Source: Linnemannia schmuckeri (Eukaryota; Mortierellomycota; Mortierellomycetes; Mortierellales; Mortierellaceae). Taken from it: a DNA stretch of 64,000 bases. Location of the stretch: the NCBI GenBank assembly GCA_029449235.1, contig JANATG010000020.1:558001-622000 (forward strand), given 5' to 3'. Both the position numbers and the translations under genes were made by a program. The notes under the pieces were generated by a model. The model had not been told where the DNA came from, did not search any database, and saw only the letters and a list, made by a program, of their open reading frames with translations. Shown one piece after another: positions 33,565 through 45,319 of the stretch (positions are counted from its first letter, which is position 1; every line of letters starts with the position of its first letter).

Positions 33565-36431
33565 TGGAGCTGTCTGTCGTTGGGGTGATGTTGGTGCAGA
33601 GGTTGGTCGAATGGGTGATCGATATCGTTCAAAGGATTGTTGATTCCTTGAGCTTCAGTTGTGGTGTTTTTAGCTAAAGAGGAGATGGACTCGGTGTGGT
33701 CGTGGAGGAGGTCGAGTTTGTGAAGGGCAAGGAACTGGGGGGACTTTTGTTGAAGTAAGAAAAAGGGGAGGAGACGAGGGAGGTAAAAGTGAGGGACTTG
33801 GTCGGCGAGAGTGACGGTGGAGGGGAGGAGGAAGCGAGGGTAGGCTGGGCGGGAGATTGGTTTGGGGAGAGGGACGGGGTTGGACTGCAGGAGCGAGACG
33901 GAGGTGAGGCCTGCGGAACGAGTAGCGAGGGACTGAAGGGACGGAATGGTGGGAAGCAGAGAAAGAAGAGGAGTGGAGGTGGAGGATTAAAGGATTGGAG
34001 AGTAGAAGATGGGTATGCAGAGGGTTGATAAAGAAAGAAAGAAGTGGGCGTAGTGCTGAGAAGGATATCTTTAATTGACGATGAGGTTGAGCGTTGGAAA
34101 GGGTGGGAGTGGAGGTGGTATTGATTTTGTTGTTCGGGTATGGGTTGTGGGTATTGGTAATTGACAATGAAATTTTCTCTTCCCTTTTTATATGATTTCG
34201 AGAAAAAAAAATGTGGGCGTAAAAACCCCGCTCCGAAATGGCCATTACAGTACAGCGCTCAGATGTGTTCTCGCTGTCCTGTTGGTTGCAGTGAGTGCCT
34301 CTCTCTCTTCCCTCACCTTCACACTCACCCATTATTTGAATCAGTGCTATCTTTAACATGACCCTCCCTCCCTGGGCATCGCCATTCCCTTTCCAGGCAC
34401 ACCGGTGTTTCACTACCTTCTTTGATTTCGCTCACCCCATTATCCTATGTCCAATACTATCATTCCCACACAAGCACATTTTTCATAATTATCCACTATC
34501 CTCGTACGACTCTATTCCAAAACCTTGCAACCAACTAACAGCAAGCATCCATCCCCCACGTACAAAACAAAAACAACGAACAACACATGCACACACATCC
34601 ATTCATTATCCTCCCACTCTCCCAAGAATAGATCTTTCACCTCATGTTCACACCTCGCCCTGCTTTGCCTCCGAGAGTTTCTCCAAAAAACATGATTAAA
34701 AAAAAAAAGAAACCATCAGTTAAAACGCGCGAGATTTTGATGCAACGAACAATTGAGTTGAGGTCATGTTTCTTTACCTTGGCTATGCTGGTTCCTCTTG
34801 ATTATCCTTACAGAGAAGTAGTTACTCGGGTCTAATGGATTTTCTAGAGACACAGAAACACTGTCAGTCAAGACGAAATGAAAAAAGGGTAAACATGCCA
34901 AAATAACACTCGTTTCGTTCCAAACAAATGCGAACAGACAAATCAGGGCATAATTGACCTTTCTACCTCTGGTTCCTTCATTTCACTTGCTTATCTTTCC
35001 TCCCTTTCTCGTATTCTTTCTTGTGTGTGTGATTTTGTGCCTCAAAACCGTCGTCAAAAAAATAGCTGGTCCTCATTCCTCATTTCCCATTCGGGCACAG
35101 GTCTTTGACTTTAACTTCAGGTAGCTGTTTGACGCCCTCGAGTTTTGAGCCAAATTAATCATCAAGGTCCCAGCACTCCTTGTCCAGAAAAAAAAATGGA
35201 GATTTAAAAACATTGGCTCGACCTTTCTTTGTCAGATAAAGAAAAGGACTGAGGCCCTACGCCCAAAAGAAGTTCGCCCGAAGATCCAAAAACTGAAATG
35301 ACAATAAAGAAAAATTAGAGAGTTAACCGTTGTTGTTGAGAGCAATGACCGAGATAAAAGAGAATGAGCTTTTGGAGGGAGAACAATAGACAAAGAAAAC
35401 ACACGGACGCGGATGTGAACAGGGAACATGAATAATTGAACAAAAACAAAAAAAAAAAAAAAAAAAAAGGCGCTCGGCTTTGCTCCTCTCCTTTCTTCTA
35501 ACTCACTTCGGAGTAGCAAAAAACAAGGGGTTTCACATCGCAATCGGGAAACGCCGACTGACCGTTTGCATAAACAGAGGGCTCACGACAAAAATAACTT
35601 TCACGGCATTTCCATAATTGACAACGGGTCAATCGAATCTCACAAACACATTCCTGCTGGGCTCAGTCCTATCAGTTGGACCGAAGTAAGCATGATAGAT
35701 GGTTTTTTATTCTTTGCAAAGAAGACACGAAAACAATAAGAGAATGGCGTAGCAAAAACGAGGGTCACAAGCGCAAGAACTATACGCACGCATCCAAATG
35801 ACAAAGAGGAACACACAAAAGAGAAAGAAAGAGAAAGAAAGAGGAAGATGGTTGTAAAAATAGAAAAAAAAACAAAAACAAAAAAGTGGGACACAAAAGT
35901 GCTCCTGAGAAATTGCACCACGCTCGAAAAATGTGCGTGCATCAATACAACTGCGCTGTTGCGGTGGGGCATTTTTTTTTTTTTTTTTGTTTTTTTTGTT
36001 ATTTTCGTATTTTTCTTATTTTTTTTTTTTTTGAAAGGAAGGGATGGGAAGGGCATCAAAATACACATATGTGATTGCGCCTGCTGTTGGTGTTCATTGT
36101 AGCATAAAAAAAAGTATGATAATCCTGTTCCAAGGAGGCAGAGGGGAGTATCGGTTGATCGGTCAGTCAGTCAGGTTGTCGCTTTGCCAGCTGCCTAGCG
36201 CCGTCTCTCCAGTCGATTGTAGATCCATATTGCTTCCCGCTCTAAACATGACTCGGAACTCCACTGTGCTGGTTTGTTGTTTGTTGTTTTTGGTGGTGGA
36301 TGGTGGAATGGTTGGGGGGTCTCACGGGGGGTTGTAGCGTCTGTCATTCGTCACCCTGAAATAATAACAGGTGCGAGTAGTTGCTGTCGAATAAAATTTG
36401 CTCACACTTGCAGCCGAGCAATGCTTCTCCT
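33565..36431. other. Intergenic, no gene seen
   Basis: 2.9 kb between the glyoxal oxidase start and the EST1-like stop. The left kilobase is purine-rich on the plus strand, so the oxidase has a long pyrimidine-rich leader on its own strand. Homopolymer runs lie near 35451-35468 (A) and 35971-36032 (T, interrupted). The region at 36.05-36.43 kb is probably 3' UTR of the EST1-like gene. The open frames translate to low-complexity sequence only. Confidence 0.55.
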
Positions 36432-39400
36432 TCATCGCCAATCACCGTCCCTCATGATCTGTGGAGTGCCATTCCTGTCCCGCTGCAGGTAGTGATGCTG
36501 TGGTTGCTGCGGCGCCTGAGGCTGGTACTGGTACTTGGGTCGGACCTGAGGAACATGGCGAGGCTGCTTCTGATAATGCTGAAAAACAGGTTCGTCGCCG
36601 AATCCAGAGGGGCTCACAGCCATAGGGCTGGTCGGTAGAGAGATTCCTGAAGGTCCTTGAGTTGGAACAGTTGTGAATCCTGCAAGCGAGTTCGCATCCC
36701 GAGGCTCATACGATGTAGGCGAAATCATGCCATTTCCCAAGGCGTTCGAAGAAAGGCCACCCCAAGTAGTACTGCCGCTGATGCCATCCATAGCGCGCGA
36801 GGTGCGGAGTGAATTGATCGAGTGGCGCCAATCGTCCGCAACGCCAAATTGAAATCCGCCGAAAAGACTGTCAACGGTGGGCGAGGGGTTCATGCGCATT
36901 CCTCCCGGCGATCCAAATTTAGACGAGGATCCGCTCATGTCCAAGCCAGGGGACGATTGGTTTGATCCTGTAGGAGACATGGACGCACGCCTTCCTGCTC
37001 CAATCACACCAGTGCTGGTCTTCAGGTGGGCTGGCTTGGGGGTAGGCTTGCCACCGATAGTGCTGCTGCGTCCCTTGAACAAAACAACTTCCTCCACATC
37101 ATCATCTTCTTCGTCCTCATCGTCATCATCATCCTGGCCAACAATAAGCGAGAGGTCATTGTCGTCGTCCGAGAGCAACGCAGCGACAACCTGACGCTGA
37201 TCGATATCCTGATCAAGATGAGTGTCTTCGCCTGTTTTAACGGGACCCTGGCAGGAGGCGTCTTGTACCTTTGAAACCGACGTCTTGCGGATGTGGAACG
37301 GATTCATATCTTCATCCTCCTCGTCGCGCTCATAATCAGTCTCCTCTCCGTCATCATCCTCATCGTCATAATCCTCCTCGGCAGAATTTTTGATGTTTGT
37401 CTGTATGGCGTTAACAGTCGATTCGTCATCCTCGTCACGCTCAACTGAGAATCGAACGGTCTGCATGTCATCCTCATCCTCAATGGTTTTTCCGTAAAAC
37501 GCGAGCCAGTCGACCTTGGCGAGACTAAGGGCGTCGTGGAACATGTCGCCCACACGCATCTGCATCTCTGCCTTAGGACTGATCCTGCTGGGTGGAATGA
37601 TCGACAGGGGGCGCTCGTCGATGGCCCTCTTAAGCGCAGCAAAGCCCTGCAACTCGGCGTCCTCCTTGAGCACATCACGACAAAAGATCGCATCCTCGGC
37701 AAAGGGATAAACTTGGGCGAGCAAGTTCAAAAATGTCGAGAGGTCCTCCCAAATTTGTTCAAGATGGAATCGGTCCTCTTTGTCGTCAGCAGAGAGGCCC
37801 TCCGAAAGCCGCTTGACATGATGAATGTTGACCTGCATCCACTTCAATGAAAGTCTTAATGTCGGCATCGAGCGATGGACATTCGAAGGCAAAAAGTCCA
37901 TGGGACGTCCATTGTTCTTGTGATCTCCATTCCTGTGGTTCTCCAAGTCCGTAGTGGAATATCTCAAAACAGTGGCAAAACAAGACAAAATCAACTGCAG
38001 CGCTCTTCTCTCCGACTCGATCTGCTGCTGAGGAGATACAGTTGGGTTGTCGTCCTGAAGCGGTATGTAGCTCATGGTGTAGAGACTCGACATGTTGATG
38101 ATTTGGATTTTGAGCAACACATCCGGCTCCAGTAGACGTGCAATGAACAAGCGCTCCAGAGTATCGCCCATAATATCGTCGTCAATTTCTTCGGCCGAAC
38201 GCATGAAAAGCGCACCGTGCAACAAAATGAACTTTGCCAAAAAGTCGTCCAGCTGGGTCGAGTCCTTGGAGTTAGGTGCCTGACGATCCGTGTAGCGCTC
38301 ATCCTTGACAAATTTTTTGCCCTTCTCCGGGTCAGATGCTATCTTTTGAATCAGGACTTTGATGTTGTTGCGCGCCGTCATGAAGGGCAGTCGAACAGCC
38401 AGACTGCGGTAGTAAAAGTAGAGCGCCAAAAAGTTGTTGGGGGTGAATGTCGCAATCACTGCCAGCTGGTTGTAGGGGTTTCCGCTCGAGGGGAGTAAGT
38501 TCCTGGCCTCATTGTAGTAGTCACGTGCAGCCGACCAATTCTTCTTGGGTGAATCGTTGAATGTCTGACGATAGCGAGCTATTATTACGATAAAAAAAAG
38601 TCGATGGTTAGTCATCGATACATAATGCATTATTGCCTTACTGAGATTATAAAGCCAACCTTTGGCCTGATGGATATCAATGTCGCTTGCAGTTCTCTAT
38701 CCTTACCAAGGTCTCCCAAAAAGATGTAGCACTTGTGGCAGCTGCTAAGGGCCGACTGTCGAGCGGCATCTGTAATATCTGACAATGGGCGCTTGTCTAG
38801 TAACCAGCGTAATGAATAAAAGCAGAAGAATACAACACTTAGTCTCCACATTTCTTTTGCCTTCTGACAGGCACGTTTTAGTGGCGCTGATTGACAAAAA
38901 ACATCCTATTGCTCCATACCTCCAATGGGGACCGCATGCATGCTGTCGCCAGACTCGTTCAGGTCATAGCAGGACGCCAAGTTCTGGATGAGTCGATGGT
39001 AGAAGCCGGTCGCCTCCTGAATGAACGCCCTGAATTTGGTCGACACCTTTCGAAACTCAACCGAAGGAACCGGGGGTTTGTTGCCACGGGTACCATGAGG
39101 GCGAGACCTCCCGCCGTCACGGTTTCCTCCACGACCGCCTTCGTCTCCTCGTCCACCTCCGCCTCCTCGTCGTCCTTGCTGATGTTGCTGCTGGTTTGAA
39201 TAGTCGTTGCCGTTGTCGGGACGACTAAGCATGGTCAGTTTGCGACGGTAGCCATCGATGACGATGTAAAAGACATTCTTCCAGAGTGCCGATTCGATCT
39301 CCTTGGACTGCGCGAGCACAATATCAGTCAAAATCAATCGTTCATACTCCTCCCGCAGTCTAGTAGGAAAACGAAAAAAAGAAGAAAACAAATCGATTAG

Positions 39401-39940
39401 TCAAAACAAAAAACGGAGCCAGCTTCACAATGGTGCGCCATTGGTGCGAATCGGAAGTAGATAGGCGCAGTCCTGTCTTTCTTCATCTCTCTATCTATCT
39501 TTTTCATCATGCCTAGTATCTTTGCCGCAAAAGGAACGTAACAAGAGTAAGATTTTTTTTGGCTATTGTGTTGTTACCTGTCTCTTGCGTTGGTGACTCC
39601 TGTCGCTCCTTTCTGATGCAAAAGGGTCTTCAGGTTCCTCTCCTGTGCCTGGGTTGACCTATTAAGAGAATAGTGTTAAGAGAGTGTGTCAATTCCATGT
39701 GTGCGTTCTAATTCATAAAGCGAAGAAGAGTTGCCAAATGGTTGAAATTAAAACTTTTTTTCAACAACTATGCCTCCTCCTCCTCTCCTCCTCCTCCTTG
39801 TCAAATGTAGTTATTGTAGTTGTTGTTGTTGCTGTTGTATTGGTTCTCCTACGCATGGGGGGAAAAAGGAGTGATTGTTGCAGAGTGTTGTGGACATACT
39901 TGTATCGCTCCAACCAAAGAGCCTGAGGATCTTCGGTCAT
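36432..39940 (-). CDS. EST1/SMG5-7-like protein (nonsense-mediated decay / telomerase-associated TPR fold)
   Basis: Five exons (39900-39940, 39578-39658, 38920-39359, 38707-38796, 36432-38578) join in phase to 932 aa. The first coding exon is only 41 bases (MTEDPQALWLERYK). The N-terminal EST1-type segment includes EIESALWKNVFYIVIDGYRRKL (residues 61-82). The 14-3-3/TPR-like core continues with SSCHKCYIFLGDL and, from residue 218, ARYRQTFNDSP through NEARNLLPSSGNPYNQLAV and FYYRSLAVRLPF, the most conserved block of SMG5/6/7 and Est1. The domain continues with FLLHGALFMRS-type helices to about residue 480. The C-terminus is acidic (runs of Asp/Glu about 590-680) and then Gly/Ser/Pro- and Gln-rich. 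Odd: a Gly/Arg-rich RGG-type insert (about 103-130) interrupts the N-terminal helices. SMG7-type proteins bind phosphorylated Upf1 in mRNA decay. No PIN domain is visible, so it is not SMG6. Confidence 0.88.
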
Positions 39941-40578
39941 CTGAGATTCTCTCCCGTTCAGTTTTTTCTCTGGTAGTCGGTTCCTGGGGTTTCGGTTTTT
40001 TTTTTAGTTTGTTTTTGTTTGTTTGTTGGGGGATGAGGGGCTTTCTTCGCTCAGAGGTGGGTGAATGACGATAAGTAAATAGGTCAGACAGCAAACCAGA
40101 GGCAGAGAAGAGGGACGAAAGAGAAAAATAAAGAGAGTTGTCAATTCCTTTTTTTGGTTGAAGAGCAAGTACAAAGAGAAGGGCAGGGACAAGAGAAAGG
40201 AGGAAGGGGAGAAAGAGGGAAGGGTTGACCAGAGGGAGAGGAAGGAGGGATGTGAGAAGGCAAAGAAGAAGAACAACAACAACAACAACAACAAAAAGCA
40301 AAGATGATCCCGCTTTTTACCTTCTTCAATCATCAATACCCAAAAGAAGGCAAATTGTCAAGGTAGGCAAAAAATCACACTCCTCACGTGTGGAGCAGAT
40401 TGCCAATCGCATATACTGCGGCGCAGTGGAGGGCAAAGCACACGACTGAAATGATGATGCGAATTCCACTTACTTTTTAAAACCGTTCACCGTCGTTTTT
40501 CTTGTTCCCACATCTTTCTTCTCTACACACCTCTCTTCCTCACTCGCTCCCACACAACTACAACAACCCTACTTCAAC
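39941..40578. promoter_or_regulatory. Divergent promoter between the EST1-like gene and the small 74-codon gene
   Basis: 638 bases between start codons. They contain an (AAC)8 tract at about 40270-40294. Purine-rich sequence lies on the EST1 side and a pyrimidine/CA-rich leader on the side of the small gene (TCTTCTCTACACACCTCTC onward). An ACGTG lies near 40386. No specific factor site is claimed. Confidence 0.4.
40270..40294. repeat. (AAC)n trinucleotide microsatellite
   Basis: About eight AAC units in the divergent promoter between the EST1-like gene and the small orphan gene. Non-coding in both gene models. Confidence 0.9.
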
Positions 40579-40803
40579 ATGTTCCAAAAGCCAAGACTCA
40601 CCTACTACCGCACCTTCTTCCCCAGAAACACCCGCAACAACTACAACATTCCCACCGCAGCCCACAGACACAGAGTCCCTCTCGTCCGTCCCTCTGCCCA
40701 AGAGAACGCCATGGCTAAAATCATGTCCATCATCGGCAAGACGAACCCCCTCAACTCGACCGTCAAGCCCTCCGTCCCCTCTGTGCAAGTTCGCGTCCTC
40801 TAA
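40579..40803 (+). CDS. Small basic orphan protein, 74 aa, strongly codon-biased
   Basis: I do not recognise a family. The frame starts MFQKPRLTYYRTFFPRNTR and ends STVKPSVPSVQVRVL. The protein is basic (many Arg/Lys, few acids) and has no membrane segment; the Arg/Tyr/Phe-rich N-terminus lacking acids could be a mitochondrial targeting sequence. The case for a real gene is codon choice. Nearly every two-fold or four-fold codon ends in C (TTC, TAC, AAC, ACC, CTC, CGC, ATC, GTC), with ACG/AAG otherwise, as in highly expressed fungal genes; the overlapping frames do not show this. The leader is a typical CA/CT-rich stretch ending CTTCAAC-ATG. A GTGAGT lies 26 bases after the stop, so the 3' UTR may be spliced. 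It is divergent from the EST1-like gene. Confidence 0.6.
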   Translation: MFQKPRLTYYRTFFPRNTRNNYNIPTAAHRHRVPLVRPSAQENAMAKIMSIIGKTNPLNSTVKPSVPSVQVRVL

Positions 40804-42029
40804 AAAAACGACCGCAATATGATGTGAGTCAAAAGGACAGCTGGCAACAGCAAGCAGGATTAACAACGAAGGTGGAGCTCGAATGACGACGGCAACCATC
40901 ACCGACTATCTTCCCTTTTTTTTGCCTGGCATACAGCTCGATTGTTGAGGGCCTCTTTTAGCACACGACCACAACAGCTTTTCTGCAACAAACAAACACG
41001 CAAACATACCAACTTCAACAACAACAAACGGTGTCCCACACAAACAAACAAAAAACAACCAACACTTTTTTTTTCGCCGGTTGCAAAACAACTCTCCACT
41101 CTTCTCTGTTACTCCTTTTTTTTTTTATCTTTCGGCTTACCAATGAGCTTTGTATTTTCCTGTAAACTACCTTTTTTCCTCTAAATAAACCGCGGGAAAA
41201 TATTTCCCTGTCTTTGTCATCAATCGAGTCTTTCTGTCAACGCTGTTTCTTTACTCTTTTTCGTCTTCTTCCAAGTTCAAAAAGTACGACTATGTAAGAG
41301 TGTGCGAGTAAATGTGTATGAGAGAGTGCGTGTGCTTCTTGCCTCTCAGATAAACCAAGATAATAGCATTTTGTGAGCACAGAAAAACAGACCCCATGGA
41401 GAGCAAGCGACAGAGTTAGGTCACGCAGTAGTCATGGTCATGAGCATTCTTCGTAATAAAATTAGCAACAAAAAATGGCCTTCCTAAAGGAAAGTTTACT
41501 AAGCCAAGACGCAGCAGACATACAAAAAATGTTGTCATACTGTCGAACATTCGACAATCTCCCAGCTAAATTGTCATAAAAAAAATAAACGCCTCCAGCA
41601 GGTTATTTGGCAGACAAATGACGTGGATGACGCATGCACCTGCTGGTACTTACAACATCACGGCTCTGAACTTATATGCGTTACTGTATCGTAACATTCC
41701 CTCCCCTCCCCGGATTGTATCCATTACATAATATGAACCGAAGTGGGCGTGAACCCCAGGATGTTCGTTTGATCATGAGGTCAGTTCACTAAAATTTGGC
41801 TGTGTCCGGCCCGAGCGTGGAACGGGAGAAGAGTTCCACCTTGGCTGTCTCTTATTGGCCCGATTTTTTGTTGATTTCTACGTTGATCCCAATCATCCAT
41901 TCCAGGGACGAGCGCGTCCCTCTGTCTGTTTGTCGCTTGTCGCCTGACTTTTTTTCATTTTCTTTGTGGCATGCAACACTGTCTGAATCATGTCAAATCT
42001 TTTATTCAATTTGCATGACTGCATCTCTA
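40804..42029. other. Intergenic, no gene seen
   Basis: 1.2 kb between the small gene and the stop of the first F-box gene. It is rich in A-tracts and CAAACAAACA-like sequence near 40985-41060, probably the 3' UTR of the small gene. A (GTGTG/AGTGTG)-type patch lies near 41300. No coding signal is visible. Confidence 0.55.
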
Positions 42030-43724
42030 CTAAGATATGGGACGCACCCTCCAGAACTCCACCTCGTCCAAACTCAACACCTCAAGCCTCTTCAGCTCCT
42101 GCATTTGAACCAACTCGAGTACCTGCCTCAACTTGGTCATATCAAACGGCTCAATCTCATACTCATCATCATTACTATTCACATCACCCTCCTCAATTCT
42201 CGCCTCCTCCCACCCACCCACCTTAGAAAGCAACTCGACCGTCTCCAGTTTCTCAGTTCGAGTCTGTTTCCGGTACTTGTGAAAGTACCCCAAATCAAGC
42301 CTCAATTCCCGCAAGGTATCTCGACACCCCCAGCTATCCTGCTTCAACGTCTCCAAAACGTCGGCATCAAACGGAGCCGCCTTCGAAAAAAATGCGAAAC
42401 GTGTCAATCTAGAGCACGCGACAAGTAACCGCAAGTACAGAGGTCCATTCATTTCATCCTGTGTCCTGTAGATCTCAAAGTTCTCCAGAGTCGAAGCATG
42501 CGGGAGAATCGCCGAAACCAGACCGAGTTCGTTGGGTCCATTGACTGCAATTCGGAGCCTGCGAAGTTGAGGTCGCCTAGGAGAACAGTTACGGATCAAG
42601 GCCTCGGCTTCATGTGTCTCGATGACCGGGTCGACCTCGAGTGATTCAATGTTCGGGCAGTAACCTCCCAGCCTAGCGGCAAGGCGATCAAAGTCCCATC
42701 CGCCGTGATCCACATAGAAGGTCACGTCCTTGAGTTTGGGACATCGCTTGACCAGCTCCGAGAGATACTCATCGTCCAGTTCGCCACCGGACCAAACAAG
42801 CCTCTCGAGTCGAGGAAGCGTCCATTCGTATGTTGTATCGCTGCGTCTAGTGTCCACGCCATTGCAGCTTTTCCCCTGTAGCAATTGCAGTGATGTTGTT
42901 GTTGTAGTTGGTAGTGGTGATAATGATGCTGTTGCTGACAATAATGGCGATAATGGTGCCGAGGAGAGTCCTGATTCCACGCCACAGATCGAGCCAACAC
43001 AAAGGACCTTCAATGATCCTGCAACGACCTTCAACACCATATCCAGTCGTCCATCAGAACAATCCCAGCGGTCTAAACTAAGGCTCGCCAGTCCTGGAAG
43101 TCCAATAAGATCTTCAACATCCAATGCAGTCGTAGATCGAACGGGTCCTGTCCAAGAGAGACATTTGAGTCGTGGATTCGTCCGAAGAAGCCGCTTTGCG
43201 TCCGGTAGAGGCGCAACTATACGGCTTTCATCCTCTTTTCCTATTCCTGTTCCTCCTCGTCGTCTTGTACTTGTTTCAGAAAATGTTCCAGTACCTGCAT
43301 GTTTCTCCCCCACATCCGTGTCCGCGTCCTGTTCTACCGACCTATCACTGCCTTCATCCAGATATATATCCAGCTCGACAAGCTTGGTGCACTCAAAATA
43401 TGAAAGATCAAAACACCGATACGACCATTGCGACCACTGGCATATACTCAAGATCCTGAAGTGGTGACTATATCGACCGATAACGGCATCTGGCACCTTA
43501 TCCATCGAATCTGACCTATAGCTGTACCACAGGACTGGTAACAGTGTCTTGTGCCAGAGTTTGGAAACCAGGAGGCAGGAGAGGAGTATTTTAGGTCTAA
43601 ATAGAAGGGACCCCGTGTCTGTTGGGCGCTTCGGGTTGAGGCAAGGAGTGGGATCTACCCAGAGGGGGAGGAATGCACCGATGACGGCAAGGATTTCTGG
43701 TATGTCGAGTGGATGTGGTTGCAT
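42030..43724 (-). CDS. F-box/LRR-like protein, intact (cluster copy 1)
   Basis: A single uninterrupted frame of 564 aa. It starts MQPHPLDIPEILAVIGAFLP, an F-box-like opening, followed by LLSCLLVSKLWHKTLLPVLW, the second half of the F-box (L-x-x-C-x-x-V-x-x-x-W). The rest is leucine-rich-repeat-like: DLIGLPGLASLSLDRWDCSD, LPRLERLVWSGGELDDEYL, CPNIESLEVDPV and similar, ending LKRLEVLSLDEVEFWRVRPI. An acidic/Thr-Gly insert lies near residues 130-165. F-box proteins recruit substrates to SCF ubiquitin ligases through the LRR face; the target is unknown. It is the first of a local family with another intact copy at 45.3-46.8 kb and three relics between and beyond. Confidence 0.85.
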   Translation of the reverse strand: MQPHPLDIPEILAVIGAFLPLWVDPTPCLNPKRPTDTGSLLFRPKILLSCLLVSKLWHKTLLPVLWYSYRSDSMDKVPDAVIGRYSHHFRILSICQWSQWSYRCFDLSYFECTKLVELDIYLDEGSDRSVEQDADTDVGEKHAGTGTFSETSTRRRGGTGIGKEDESRIVAPLPDAKRLLRTNPRLKCLSWTGPVRSTTALDVEDLIGLPGLASLSLDRWDCSDGRLDMVLKVVAGSLKVLCVGSICGVESGLSSAPLSPLLSATASLSPLPTTTTTSLQLLQGKSCNGVDTRRSDTTYEWTLPRLERLVWSGGELDDEYLSELVKRCPKLKDVTFYVDHGGWDFDRLAARLGGYCPNIESLEVDPVIETHEAEALIRNCSPRRPQLRRLRIAVNGPNELGLVSAILPHASTLENFEIYRTQDEMNGPLYLRLLVACSRLTRFAFFSKAAPFDADVLETLKQDSWGCRDTLRELRLDLGYFHKYRKQTRTEKLETVELLSKVGGWEEARIEEGDVNSNDDEYEIEPFDMTKLRQVLELVQMQELKRLEVLSLDEVEFWRVRPIS

Positions 43725-43983
43725 CGGGGTGGAAAAAAAACAAAAAGTGGAAGAGGGAGTAAAAGAGAAAGGGACCTTGTTGACAGGGCGAGAAAAGTGA
43801 AACCGTGACTGTGAATGATCAACGCTGTTAATCAGCTTGTCTCTTGTTCCTGAACTCTAAAAAAAAAAGCACTTGAGTGACAACCCACAACCCTGACAAG
43901 GTTCTCTTCCAGATGTCGCTTCTGCACACACTCTACAGCCAGACCGTCGCGTTGTCATCACTCAGGTTTATATTGGTAAAGTG

Positions 43984-44531
43984 CTATATGGCGTTTTTGT
44001 TCCAAGATCTGGCACGAACTCGTCGGAACATAAAGTCGTCCAACCGCAACTTCCGAATCTCCTCCGGCTCTTGACCGTCGATCAACTGAAGTACAGATCT
44101 TAACAGCTTGGGATGAATAAGCTTTTCATTCTCCCCATCCACATCAATTCGCCTCCCATTGTATCTTCTCAAGCAAAACTATCAACTTGCGTCTCTTGGC
44201 ACCAGTATGTTTGTCATGTTGGTGGAAAACATAGCATCGAATCCTGACCTCCTCAAGCCCATGATACCCCACCATTACTTCCCCAACGAACAGAAAAGAC
44301 TTGCGTCGTACTCTACGTCTTTAAAGAGTGACTCAGACTTCTCAAGGGCGTACACTCGATCATCAGGCGAAGGTAGTAGTTACTACTTCCGCCATCCTCA
44401 CGCAGAGAGATATAGAGATTCTTCAGCATCGGATGCGAGTTCTAACTGTTTGGGAACAGGGGCACCCATAAGGGTAGATAGTACCCGACGAGAGCCAGTA
44501 TTTCGGGGATCTCGAGCGGATGTCGTTGCAT
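43984..44531 (-). pseudogene. F-box/LRR relic with large internal deletion
   Basis: On the minus strand the frame opens MQRHPLEIPEILALVGYYLP at 44531, the same start as both intact cluster genes, but reaches a stop at 44442. The sequence then resumes with SSNYYLRLMIECTPLRSL, matching NNNYLRLLIECTRLRRL near residue 385 of the intact 506-aa copy, so roughly 1 kb of middle has been lost. It ends with a C-terminal match (LLRSVLQLIDGQEPEEIRKL, then RLDDFMFRRV) before 43984. Total length is about 550 bases against 1.5-1.7 kb for the intact genes. Several stops and shifts lie between the blocks. Confidence 0.75.
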
Positions 44532-44967
44532 GGCTGGTGAAAAAATAAAAAAGAGGAAGAAAGAAGAAGCTAAAGAATAGCAAGCCGTTCGAGAGCAAAA
44601 TATATAGCGAGGTTTGAAGAAATGAGAAAGTACGAAAGGCAAAAGAGAAGTCACATAGGAAAGAGGAAAGGAAGGAGAGTGAGAAAACAGAATAGTTGGC
44701 CAAGTATGTATGTATATGCCATGACATTTCTATAACTACCTACAGCAGTGCATTGGGAACCGTAGAAACTTCGGCACAGTTCAAGTCGAATCGACGGCAG
44801 TGCGCACTGAAGGAAAGGCAGTGCATTGTAAAAGAAATGGGGGCCAAGACTCTGAACTAAGGACAAGCGCTTCTGATAGTCAAGGCTCATCAATTTCCTG
44901 TGGCTGTTTCTTGCAGTGTTTATTTTCATGACATTTCTTTTTTCTTCTCTCGTTGCATTGAATTACT

Positions 44968-45290
44968 TCAAGATGTGCTATGAATCCTTCGATATCCGAC
45001 CTCGTCCAGCACCAAAGCCCGCAACCCTTCCAGTTCCTGAAACTGCACCATTTCAAGCGCCTCCTTGCGGCCTACCTTATCGACCGATCTAACCTCCCTA
45101 AATCCACCACCAATTTCCCAGCCAAATGCAGAAAGAATGCTAACCGTCTTCCGTCTTTTGCGGAGGCGTCTCTTTCTTCCATCTTTCATACAGCGGTATA
45201 ACCAACTTCAGGTGCTGCAGGGTGCCTCGACATCCCCACCTCACCCTCTTCAACGTTTTCACTATGTTCTTTACTTATCTTCTCTTTTAT
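44968..45290 (-). pseudogene. F-box/LRR C-terminal fragment
   Basis: The minus strand reads WGCRGTLQHLKLVIPLYERW and, after a frame change near 45165, EALEMVQFQELEGLRALVLD followed by EVGYRRI. It corresponds to the last 100 residues of the intact cluster proteins (WGCRDTLRELRLDLGYFHKY ... ELKRLEVLSLDEVEFWRV). No N-terminal or LRR body precedes it: the adjacent upstream sequence is the 3' end of the intact gene at 45320. It is a leftover of a deleted copy or of unequal exchange. Confidence 0.7.
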
Positions 45291-45319
45291 TGAGAGGTAC
45301 CTGCTTTGCAAGACTTATC

